In this document: piece after piece, positions 17,810 to 27,437 of the stretch | Layout: each line of letters starts with the position of its first letter | Numbering within the stretch: position 1 is the stretch's first letter | Source: Nemertoderma westbladi | Taxonomy: Eukaryota > Xenacoelomorpha > Nemertodermatida > Nemertodermatidae | DNA: 30,225 bases | Assembly (NCBI GenBank): GCA_032718475.1 | Contig: JAUCBJ010000718.1 | Location: 1 to 30,225, forward strand | Direction of reading: 5' to 3' | The notes under the pieces: model-generated | The model's input: only the letters and a program-made list of their open reading frames with translations | Databases searched by the model: none | Told to the model about the DNA's origin: nothing | Program-made: the position numbers and the translations under genes

Positions 17810-18624
17810 TCTTTGATTTGTTAAAATTCGCGCTTAAAATTGCTTTAATTTCTGGTTTTATTTTGCAATACTGAAATAGAAAATTAGAATAGCTTAAATA
17901 TTAAATCTTCTCTATTAAGGTGTTCTAGAATTTATTGTACTGGAGTGATAACAACGGAATTTGTTTCCATCAAAAAGTCTAACAATAGAAATCCTTCAAA
18001 TCAAACGAACAATATATTATATTTATATAACGCAAAATCTAAAAAATTATTTAGCTAAAAAAATCTAAACGAAATAATCTAGTACCTTTTCTTTTACAAT
18101 AAAGTGATGGTGGAGGCAGCTTTAGGATAATGACCGACATTCAAGTTAATACGAAGATGATGAGTCCGAATCCGTCAGGATATAGTAGGCTACGCCATGC
18201 CGTAGGGTAAAAAGCTCAATTGTGACATTGTTGTTCTAATTTCACCATGACAACCGGGTTGTCATTTAAAAAAACAACTTTATACTGAACCTAAAGAATT
18301 TTACCTTTTCCTACCCCCCACTCCCTCCCTCTCTTTTTAATCAACATCAGGAAATCTGTTGAGTAGTTATTAAAAAAACGGTTTCTAAATACAGCTTAAA
18401 ATTTCGTTTCAGAGAAAATTTATGTAATAATATATTTAGTCAATGCGGCAGAGGACTAAAAACCGAATCGATATTGTACCAGTGGCGGACGTACTGAGTG
18501 GCTGGTTTGTACCAGCAGGGATTCCAAATGTCTAATAATATCTGAATTTTGTTACGAAATAGCCGAGATATGAGCGTTCAACAGTTGCATGGTTTTGAAT
18601 GCGCTGGAGGTAATTTTATTCTAT
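17810..18624. other. Non-coding upstream region of DRAM-like gene 1
   Basis: AT-rich. Contains the acceptor-like TCTATTTCAG (minus strand) near 17872. No repeat was assigned. Confidence 0.4.
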
Positions 18625-18832
18625 TTATTTATTGTAGGCCTACGGACTTTCACATTCTGCTTGAATTCGGATCTTTCTGAAGGTTCTGGGTTCGACCCCC
18701 CATTGTTGCCAGGGCAGTTTTCGTTTCCTCGCGAAGGACTAACAATGGCGCCTTGTATTATTAAATGGGAGCTAAATGAGTAACAGTTTCCTGAGTGGAA
18801 TATAGTTCTGGGGGGGGGGGGGGGGGGGGGGG
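18625..18832 (+). mobile_element. SINE-like fragment with Pol III B-box and poly-G end
   Basis: GGGTTCGACCCCC at 18688-18700 is a good B-box. A structured body follows (CAGGGCAGTTTTCGTTTCC, ACTAACAATGGCGCCTTG, GAGCTAAATGAGTAACAG), ending GTGGAATATAGTTCT and a run of about 22 G (18811-18832). An A-box was not found, so the 5' part is diverged or missing. Confidence 0.5.
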
Positions 18833-19027
18833 TTGTGTTTAGCCCTGGCCTAAATAAATGCCGAATGTTTCTTTTAACGATAGTCATGGATATTGATAAA
18901 CTAAATTTATTTAAAAATATATATATATTTAATTAAGAATATTTATATTTATGATAAGAACATTATCCAGAATCAACTGGATGACAAGTGATTCCCATAT
19001 TGAAATATATAGTTATAATGTAAATGT

Positions 19028-19033
19028 TTTATT
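19028..19033 (-). terminator. AATAAA overlapping the stop of DRAM-like gene 2
   Basis: The complement of 19028-19033 is AATAAA and includes the TAA stop at 19031-19029. Confidence 0.4.
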
Positions 19034-19910
19034 CATTTATCTTATTTTTTTCAATTACTTCAACTTGTAACTCGAGTCCTTTAAAACCACCAGCGAGAGT
19101 TATGTAGTAAAGAATTACTGTAAAAGCTGCAATCCATTCACATGTAGCACTGATGTTCTTGTACAGAGTCACTGTTTCCTCTGAATCTGGGTTTGGAGGT
19201 AAGTAATTCCACGCCACTTCCATCCCACCAAAGATCAAAGATGCGGATATCAATACAGTGAGAACCAATAACTTTAAGATGAAACTATTGAAGCGACGTC
19301 TGTGGTCTCCAAGACACGCGGAAAGTGCGATGTCGCAAGCGCAACCTATTTCTACGGAAGTGAATAGGAAACCAGCAGCATACCAGTGAACCAGACGGAC
19401 GTTGGTTTCTTGGAAACACGCGAGTAAGAACAATCCAGCACTGCTTAGAATATGACAAATCAGATGCAGAGCGACAACGCCATTATGCTTATTTTGCTTT
19501 TTGTTTGTATTAAATAGAATATAGAGTTCCCTGTTTCTAATATATCCGGCTATGGCAATCAATAAGGCGACTACATTCATCCCTGCTACGAAAAAGCACA
19601 TCTCTGGTTGTTGGGCTGCCACCGCGCTTACATACGGTACCCACGCGCGTACATGGCAGTGCAGCAGAGCCATTGCGTAAGTTCCTATGAGGCAGCCATA
19701 GGCCAAGAGGATGAGAATGATGGGCAGTAAGTAGTGGAGGTGCCTTAGAACAGCTCCTTCTCCTCCACGATTCGGAACTACTTCATATGACGTTTCATCA
19801 TCTCCATTAACGACCTGAGAGACATCTACCTTAGGTCTACTTGTCGATGAATGTGTCTTTTGATTGTGAGTTATAATTTCGTCTTGTGAATCTTTCTCCA
19901 TTTTCTCCAA
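19029..19910 (-). CDS. Frag1/DRAM/Sfk1 family six-pass membrane protein (paralogue 2)
   Basis: 293 residues, ATG at 19910-19908, one reading frame. It differs from the other two by a polar N-terminal tail of about 58 residues, rich in Asp/Glu/Ser/Thr, probably cytosolic. Membrane segments lie at about 60-82, 104-124, 145-167, 173-198, 210-232 and 252-276. Family motifs: VPYVSA (91-96), QPEMCFF (101-107), IRNRELYILF after TM2, ILSSAGLFLLACFQ in TM3, and CEWIAAFTVILYYITL in TM6. The C terminus (KGLELQVEVIEKNK) aligns with the LELHVVV tail of paralogue 1. An in-frame Met4 offers an alternative start. It lies 1.2 kb upstream of paralogue 1. Confidence 0.86.
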   Translation of the reverse strand: MEKMEKDSQDEIITHNQKTHSSTSRPKVDVSQVVNGDDETSYEVVPNRGGEGAVLRHLHYLLPIILILLAYGCLIGTYAMALLHCHVRAWVPYVSAVAAQQPEMCFFVAGMNVVALLIAIAGYIRNRELYILFNTNKKQNKHNGVVALHLICHILSSAGLFLLACFQETNVRLVHWYAAGFLFTSVEIGCACDIALSACLGDHRRRFNSFILKLLVLTVLISASLIFGGMEVAWNYLPPNPDSEETVTLYKNISATCEWIAAFTVILYYITLAGGFKGLELQVEVIEKNKINE

Positions 19911-20661
19911 CTTAAATGGACATGCAGTATGGATATGTAAATGTTAATATTTTAAACAATATATATTTTAATATAATAACTTCCAAACCTTTATTTTTTT
20001 TAACAATCACAGCAAGTTTTTTTCTAGAAAAGGAAATAAGTTGTTTAACCATAGGAACTGATAAAATGATAAACGCTTCTTATAGCGGTGAACTACTACA
20101 GTTTAGGTCTCAAAGCGTTTTCACTTATAATTTACTATAAATAATAGTTAGAAAACCTCATCCCACCTTTCATTACTCACTAGCTACCATAAACATCTCT
20201 ACATGTAATATATATATAATGCAGCTGCAATGCAGCATGCCGATCGTAGTAGTAAAGTAACATTCAATTTTTAAATATATAAAAAATTATCTGCCCTCTT
20301 TATGCCTAGATTGACTGGGCTAATTAATTACCAAGTCAATTTCGGCTACATGGCCTATAGATCTCTCTATGGACACGATAGGCCTATATTATTATCTTAT
20401 ATAAAAAAGGGAGAATAAAATAGTTAGTTAAAAAGTAGAGCACAAAGTCTCGCAATTTATCCCTTAGTGCGGTCCCCCAGAACTAGGACAATGTGGCTTT
20501 TATATCTACCTCGCGATAATCTCGCGATAATCTCACGAAATTCGTAGGGATTTGTGGCGACGCGATTTTATTGGGAAGACTTTATAGAATTCTTAAAAGC
20601 AGCTACAATGCAACATGCTGTTTATAAGATATTGGCCAGAGGTAACTAAGTAATACACGTT
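19911..20661. other. Non-coding, with a LINE tail fragment
   Basis: GCTGCAATGCAGCATGCCGA followed by TCGTAGTAGTA at about 20222-20254 is the LINE-tail motif, and a degraded copy sits at about 20599-20625. A direct repeat TCGCGATAATC lies at 20511-20531. TAGGCCTA is at 20379-20386. Confidence 0.45.
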
Positions 20662-21597
20662 CGTTGGGACTTCGCGCAGCACGAGAGTGCATACGTACAA
20701 ATTTTGGTTTAATTTAATCAGCAATTGCCCGACTTATTTCGGTTTTTACAAAAAGTCTGAACTGCAATTGCCCGACTTATTTCAGTTTTTATACAAAGTC
20801 TGAAACCACCAGTACCGACTGATTTATTTTTGACCAAACTTCAGATACTTTCTAAACTTTTAATGGACTGATACGTACAAGTTTGGTTTAATTCATTATT
20901 TGATTGAACGACTTATTTCAGTTTTTATCAAAAGTCTGAAATACCGGTACCGAGTGTCAGACAGTCTTATTTTGATAAAAAATCAGATTATTTCTAAACT
21001 TCTAATAGACGCATACATAATAACAAAGTTGGTTTAATTCTAGTAATTATTGTTGGCTTTAAAGAATTAATATAAAAAACGTGCAAAATAAGCTTTGCCA
21101 CAGATATGATTCAAACCAGAGCGAGAAGATCCCTTTGGATGGCTAGTCCAATGCCTTATCCACTGAGCCAACACCGCTCGAGGTAACGAGCTGGCCAATG
21201 AAGGTATTACAGTTTTATACTGCGCAATTATTCCCGAGTCTCTAGCGGATCAATGAAATGTCTTAACTTTTCAATTTCGTAAAAGATAAACTTCATGATT
21301 ATCTACGAGTAACCAAAATTTCAGTTCTGAAAAATGAGGCATTCCTGAGAAATTTAACATTTTGTAAAACGCACATAATCTGTCGTAGCTGACGTCAGAC
21401 TGTTGGATTTTTCACCAAACTTCACAAATTTTCTAAACTTCCCCTCTACTACTTATATCTACTAAGTTTGGTTCAATTCCGAATCAGCGATGCCGAGAAA
21501 TTCACGTTCAATAATTTACCAGACAGTCGGACATGCCCCATTGGAGCCTATATGAAATCGTATGGCAAGGCTCGCCGACTACGTGTCTCGCCCCACA
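20662..21597. mobile_element. MITE-like repeat, family GGGCGAGCCACG (copy C, expanded)
   Basis: The left end CACGTTCGTTGGGACTTCGC and right end GTGTCTCGCCCCAC match the edges of copies A and B, and the body repeats the AAGTTTGGTT(C/T)AATT core. It is about three times longer than copy B. An internal segment (TTGCCCGACTTATTTCRGTT) is amplified at about 20728, 20766 and 20907, and a tRNA-like sequence is inserted at about 21097-21177. Confidence 0.7.
21097..21177 (-). ncRNA. tRNA-like sequence (SINE head or degenerate tRNA)
   Basis: On the minus strand: A-box TGGCTCAGTGG (21170-21160), then a perfect 5 bp anticodon stem TTGGA/TCCAA enclosing CTAGCCA (anticodon AGC by position), then a B-box-like GGTTTGAATCA (21118-21108). 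T-stem pairing is poor, so it is probably not a working tRNA gene. Confidence 0.6.
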
Positions 21598-21683
21598 TTA
21601 GAACTCATTTAGGCGACCATTTAAGGAAGCATGGCTGAGGGGGAGATGAACCCTTGCTCACGAAGAAAAACAGATAAACTTAG

Positions 21684-22020
21684 AAGTAAGGTGACCCCCC
21701 ATTATATACGTCCCGCTTTGGACGGGACTGTCCCGTTTTTGAGTGGCTTGTCCCAGTGTCCCAAGTGTTTCTCTTGGGACACGTAATATTTTAGATCAAA
21801 TATCTCGCTTTTGTCCCGGGTTTATGGATTATTAAGAAGGATTATGTTAAGGTTAGAGTTATCGGTACTCTATTTCAAAAAAACACATTAATAACACACA
21901 AAAACACCAAAAAAATTCGCTCGCTTCGTTCGCGGTATTTTTACTTACTTCATCGTGCAGCACCGTTTATTAGCCATGTCAAGGTTTGGAAAGAATTTAT
22001 TATGGTCGGTCACCTTACTT
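21684..22020. mobile_element. Non-autonomous DNA transposon with 13 bp terminal inverted repeats
   Basis: Starts AAGTAAGGTGACC and ends GGTCACCTTACTT, perfect complements. The 337 bp body is rich in GTCCCG/CGGGAC sub-repeats near the left end and has no ORF. Target duplication is unclear. The superfamily is uncertain; the size and termini would fit a hAT-type MITE. Confidence 0.75.
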
Positions 22021-22844
22021 AAAAGAATAAAAAATATTAAGACAATAAAATGAAAACAAATGAGACAGCCAGATACCAAAAGGAAGTCGAAATACCCAGG
22101 GTGCTTCTATTTTTAACTCGACTCAATAATTAGAATTCGATGAATTCAGTTTGCGTTATAGGTTTTATCGCCTTACAAGAAAGCAACGTATATCCCTGGA
22201 GCCGGACCTCCCAATATGTATAAAGGAACAAGCAGCCTATTTATTAGGTAAAATAAATTACTGATTATGCGGTTAGTTGGTGTTTCCTGGTGTTAATAAT
22301 TTTCCCTTTTGAGTATTTCTTTCATAGAATTGATTTTAAAAAGATATGAATTACATAAATATTTCTAATATAATTCCATAACGTTGGAATTAATAAACTA
22401 GTAAAATAATTCGGGAGATCATTTCGCTAATAAACGATTTTAAGATACATAAACTGATTGGTTTGTTTACTTTCTTGATGTATTAGGCCTATACATAACA
22501 TACAGTACAAATCATCTGCCAGTCTTCCAGAGCAGGACCACACTAGTGCAGCGCCTCTCTCCAGACTCCGTCACTGCCGCTCCAAAGCACACCCGAACCG
22601 GTCAGCTACACACTATCAATTGTCCAATGTCAATTGTCAAATGTCCTTGAGAATGAGAAGGTGTGACTGGCCACCATTCAAACCTCAATGTCTGCCACGA
22701 GCCACCAACCAGGAGGTTGCCATAGCTACATCACACAAAGTCGCTAAAACGCTGATCCACCGTGTGATTGTTGTGCTAGTTGATCACCGATCAGCTAGCC
22801 GTATTGTCGTAAGCGCTCGGATTGAAAGGTAGAGAGGTGGTGTT
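22021..22844. other. Non-coding, relatively GC-rich toward the right
   Basis: TAGGCCTA at 22484-22491. A short direct repeat CAATTGTC(C/A)AATGTC lies near 22616-22645. The 70-codon frame at 22620-22832 has no recognisable domain. Confidence 0.4.
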
Positions 22845-23332
22845 GCCAATGAGGTGCACCGCTACTGCACCATTGCACCACTACAACTGCACCATGAGGT
22901 GCATGCACCACTACTGCACCATGAGGTGTACCACTACAACTACACCATGAGGTGCACCACTACAACTGAGCCATGAGGTGCACCACTACTGCAGCATTGC
23001 ACCACTACAACTGCACCATGAGGTGCATGCACCACTACTGCACCATGAGGTGTACCACTACAACTACACCATGAGGTGCACCACTACAACTGAGCCATGA
23101 GGTGCACCACTACTGCAGCATGGGGGGCACCACTACTGAACCACGAGGGGCACCACTACTGAAACATGAGGTGCACAACTACTGCACCATTGCACCACTA
23201 CAACTGCACCATGAGGTGCACCACTACAACTGCACCATGAGGTGAACCACTACTGCACCATGAGGTGCACCACTACTGAACCATGAGGGGCACCACTACT
23301 GAACCATGAGGTGCACCACTACTGCACCGCCA
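22845..23332. repeat. Minisatellite of 23/26 bp units with 124 bp higher-order repeat
   Basis: Basic units read ACCACTACTGCACCATGAGG plus TGC, or a 3 bp longer form with CTACAACTG. A block of several unit types starting CATTGCACCACTACAACTGC at 22871 is repeated almost exactly from 22995, giving a 124 bp period. The remainder to 23332 is irregular. Confidence 0.93.
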
Positions 23333-24491
23333 TACCATAAAGATGGACCACTTCCCATGGCTTATACGAACCGAAAAATTGGTTAAGTTTCATAATCTCA
23401 ACGTTTGGAATCAATTCATTTTTATCTTCGCTAAATATATAATCAAATGCAGCAATGCACCGCTAAGTACCTGGAAAGCCAGAAACAGAGCACAACAATA
23501 TAGAAAAAATAAGAAACAAAACCTGCAAACATTATTATAATAACACTAATTTGTAATTATTATATTAACAATAATCATTACATTGATAATATTAATCAAA
23601 CAAAATACATACACATAATTTTAATTGTACAAATCATTCATTTGTTAGTCTTATTAATTACAGTATATTACTATAATATGATATTCTACGAATAAATTAT
23701 ATTATATAATGTAATCTGCACGGATTACTTACATAAAACATGGACCATACGATACTACTTTCAGTTTCCTTTTTTAGTAGTATGTATGTGGTAGGCCCTT
23801 AGTTAAGAGGCAAATGTTCGAAATAACACCACATTTCTTAGATTAGCGCCTTATGACCTATGGGGGTCAATTACTGCTTACGGAGGCCGCCGCCATTCTT
23901 GTAACGTGAGAGGCCCACGAGAGCCGTTAAAAAGTGGCGCCTCTAGCGTGATATCCCCCTGTCTAGTGATGCATGGCGTTACATAATAATTCAATTTACG
24001 AATCAAATCTTGTTCCAGCAACTATAATCACTTGTAAAGTATAGGCCTACCTATACCTTCCGGGCAAACTTACTAAAAAAATACTTTAAATTAAAATTAA
24101 TAATAATTTATTTAGGCCTGTCGAGGATTAAAAAAATATAACTGATAAAATTACAAATCTGCGGCAAAGCTTGTGCATCACGCAAAATTGTCAAAAATTT
24201 ACAAAGAAAAATAAAATTCAGCACCACTGAATCGATGTATATAAGATGGAGTGAAAAATCACGATTTTGTTTAAATTAAGTTGGGTTGGTGAAAAAAAGG
24301 AGATATTCCCAACAACAAAAACTAAATACCCCTATACGAAGTTCCGCAAAAATATTTCAACATTAGATGGCCGGCCTGGCATATAATTTGTACTTATTTG
24401 CAAATTTACGGATTTTAAGATAATGAAATTATTAAATTAGTTCAATGTAATCAATAATAATTTTAAAAAATCCTCAAAAATTATTGTATTG
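23333..24491. other. Non-coding, with a promoter-like YY1/start motif
   Basis: Mostly AT-rich. At about 23880-23905, the minus strand reads CAAGAATGGCGGCGGCCTCC followed by GTAAGC, which could be a first coding exon with a splice donor or a YY1-type promoter element. TAGGCCTA at 24042-24049. Confidence 0.4.
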
Positions 24492-25325
24492 TTAATTTTC
24501 TTTCTTTACTTCCAAATTTAATTGCAGTGCTTTGAAACTTCCACACAGAGTTATATAATACAGAAGGATAGTAAGAACTGCTGTCCATTCGCCGGCTGCA
24601 CTAATGTTACTGCACACCAACACCATAGGTCCGTAGTCGGGGTGGACGGGAGCGTAATCGGACAACACGTTCTTTACGATCTCAAAAGTTCCGTAAGTAA
24701 GGGCCCCGGATATCGATAGAACCAGAATGACAAACTTCGCGTAAAACGATTTGTAATTGGTTACGTGTAACCCGAGACGGGAGGAGAGATAAAGATCGCA
24801 AGCGTTGGCTACCTCCGCCGAGACAAAGAGAACAGCGGCGCCGGTTACATGAACCGGGCGGACGTTTTTATCCTGGAAAGACGAGAGAAGGAAAAGACCC
24901 GAGCTGCTTAAAAAAATACAAGTAAAATGAATGTTAATGAGGCGAGAATATTTGTTTGGAATCTCGCCCATTAGCATAGAAAGTTCCTTGTTTCGTATAT
25001 AACCGCTGATGATAATAAAAACAGCGACAAGGTTCATAGATGCAGTGAAGAAGCACATCTCCGGCGGGAAGGCCGCTGTGTCGCTGATGTAAGGGATAAA
25101 TTTACGGACATGTCCGAAATACACAGCCGCGGCGTAGGTGCCAAACACAGAAGTATACGCCAATATAATCATAAAAACAGGAAAGTATTCTAAATGGTGT
25201 ATAACGGTTTGAAGGGGAGGTGTTGTTTGGGGTTTATGTGACGAAACCGATGAACCGTTAACCTTCACCTGTAAGAACTCGGGCTTCATAATGCTGTTGG
25301 AATTCCCAAACAAATTATATATCAA
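24492..25325 (-). CDS. Frag1/DRAM/Sfk1 family six-pass membrane protein (paralogue 3)
   Basis: 277 residues, one reading frame. ATG at 25325-25323; Met13 (MKPEF) is an alternative start. Membrane segments lie at about 47-69, 90-110, 130-151, 158-182, 195-217 and 240-262. IPYISDT (77-83) and FPPEMCFF (86-93) are the clearest match of the three to the DRAM-type first loop, where PYISDTG is typical. Other shared motifs: IRNKELSML, LSSSGLFLLSSFQ, GEWTAVLTILLYYITL and a C-terminal ALQLNLEVK. The loop before TM6 contains a Cys and an N-glycosylation sequon (CSNIS). No exact AATAAA was found next to the stop. It lies 4.6 kb upstream of paralogue 2, with the interval filled by mobile elements. Confidence 0.87.
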   Translation of the reverse strand: MIYNLFGNSNSIMKPEFLQVKVNGSSVSSHKPQTTPPLQTVIHHLEYFPVFMIILAYTSVFGTYAAAVYFGHVRKFIPYISDTAAFPPEMCFFTASMNLVAVFIIISGYIRNKELSMLMGEIPNKYSRLINIHFTCIFLSSSGLFLLSSFQDKNVRPVHVTGAAVLFVSAEVANACDLYLSSRLGLHVTNYKSFYAKFVILVLSISGALTYGTFEIVKNVLSDYAPVHPDYGPMVLVCSNISAAGEWTAVLTILLYYITLCGSFKALQLNLEVKKEN

Positions 25326-25918
25326 TCTTGAAATACCTACGGGTACGGGTATTTTTACTTAATGTTTAATAATTATTATATACACCCCTGTTATTGCTAT
25401 GCAATATGTGTATGTAAGTCAATAAAACAAGTAAAGAGATTATCTTTTAGAAAATTGTTGAATGACATTATAAATATGTTTGTTTATCTTTACGTTATTG
25501 TTTAAATTATTGAAATGATTGCGTTGTTCTAAGACCAACTAACAACACTCCATCACATTTATATTCTATCTGATACGGAATTGGCTGTGGTAAATGATGA
25601 CGTATGGAGGTTATTACTCCCAATGGCGTGTTCTGTGCTACCCTGGGATTGGTTGTGGTTCATCTTGTACAGTACACACCTCCCTGTCATCCAATGGAAT
25701 GAAGGTACATTCACGATACAATCCTATAATATCAGTTGCACAATTAATATGTCATTGTTTCTCAGTGTCTGAAGTCCAAAAATGGTTACTTTTTTAATGT
25801 GAATGAATGGATGTTATTTTGTTGATAGGTCATTGACCCTGTAAAATAGCCATGGATGAAGAATGAAATTTAATAGGAACATTAATAAATATAAACGGCG
25901 AGAGAAGGGATGGGGGTT
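25326..25918. other. Non-coding upstream region of DRAM-like gene 3
   Basis: Contains CCAAT-type words (GGATTGGTTG at about 25647, CATCCAATGG at about 25688) that could serve a promoter. Short open frames look fortuitous. Confidence 0.4.
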
Positions 25919-26391
25919 CGCAAATCCCATCTCGGCGAAGCAATCTCGCCTCGATTTTAATTATCTATTAAGGGAAAGGAACAGGTTACAGTGGCACGTT
26001 ATTCTAACCAAAACAATAAGCCAAAGTCAATCGAACAGGGTACAGTTTTATTTTTTGAAGGTGATCAGCTGTTATTTGCGTCAATTTTCCGCTGGAATTG
26101 CGTCCAGAACCCCCCCCCCCCCCCCCCCACTATTTGAATAAATATCATCTTATCGAAGGACATGAGATGCGGTAAGAGCCTGAGCACACGCAGGAGGTAC
26201 CACCTACCAGTATATATCATTAGTAGTAGTGTGGACGTGGACTATGTTTAACAGCTGATTGCTCCCAATAATAAAAGTGTAACATGTTCTATTGACTTTA
26301 CTTTACTTTTTGTTGGAAAAACGTGCCACTGTAACCTGCTCCTTCCCCTTTAATTGATATTTGATATTAATTCGCTGAGATAGGATTTGCG
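25919..26391. mobile_element. Fold-back element with about 150 bp inverted arms
   Basis: The left arm (about 25919-26075) runs from GCAAATCCCATCTC through GGGAAAGGAACAGGTTACAG, AACCAAAACAATAA and AAAGTCAAT to GATCAGCTGTT. The right arm (about 26248-26391) is its imperfect complement. The spacer holds GCGTCCAGAAC plus a 19 bp C-run (26110-26128). The same arm occurs singly at 10805-11066. Confidence 0.82.
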
Positions 26392-27410
26392 ATCGGCTAC
26401 AACGACTTGAAAACATTTCCCAATAATTTTATTAATTAATTTTCAAATAGTATAAATAGCACTTATCTACGGCAAATATGTACTGCTAAAATCCCCCCCC
26501 CCCCCTCCCCCCCATATACGGCACATATGCCCTGCTACAATCCCTCCACACCCCCATCCAATCATTACACTCCCAAAAAACGTCACCCTTATTCTGCCTC
26601 TCTTTATTTGAACCAGATGGTTGTTGCCTAGCAACAACAGAATTGGAGAGGCTGACAGAAAATAAGTTTTGCATCCAGGGTATGCGAGTATATATTTAAG
26701 TTAGATATTGTTTGTGGGGCACCAATGTTTCGCTCAACACTTGAAATTTAATTAATGTAAAAATAATTTTTACCAGGTCGGAGACTCCACCGTACCGTTC
26801 CCATATTTTGTTTTTCAAATGTTATGAGATTTGGTATGATGATAGTTTGACACTGTTTCCTACTACTACTGGTGGCCTGTCCACTAATTATTAATTATTC
26901 GATTTATATCGCTACTAGGCCGTTTTCAATATATATATTTTGCAATACTACCTGACTTTAGTTTTCGTTTTTGGAATATAGATTTCATTAGAACAACCTC
27001 CATGAGTGTCGAAATGTGTTTTAAATGCATAACTAAAATGATAATCGATATTCTAGAATATAGTTCGAAAAATATCCGAATTTTGTCAATTTACGTCTTA
27101 AAATAAATACCTTAGAATTATGATAATATCTACGGACTTCGTGGTAAAATTGAAACAGTTTTTACATACGGAATTTGAATATTAAGACGGTTCTAAGGAT
27201 ATCTAAAATATATTCCATAAACAAAAAATAAAGCTGATGCAGGTGGTTAAAGTACAATATGCTAAATATACACTATTTAACTGTTTATTGTGGAGAAGAC
27301 CCGCAGTAAGAAAGAGTAAAGAACAACTAGACTGAGCTAAAACCATTGTTGCTTTTTCCTGAAGCAGTTGGTTAAGTAGTCATTCAGAAAATACCCTCAA
27401 AAATTTCACC
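26392..27410. other. Non-coding AT-rich stretch
   Basis: A C-rich run at about 26492-26513. No gene recognised. Confidence 0.4.
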
Positions 27411-27437
27411 GTGGAATATTTTTGCAGACTGCTAAAC

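Noticed and set aside
18621-18887. Minus-strand ORF with a proline run
   Set aside because: The proline run is the translated G/C homopolymer at a SINE end.
22620-22832. 70-codon ORF beside the minisatellite
   Set aside because: No domain, no start context and no splice or poly(A) support.
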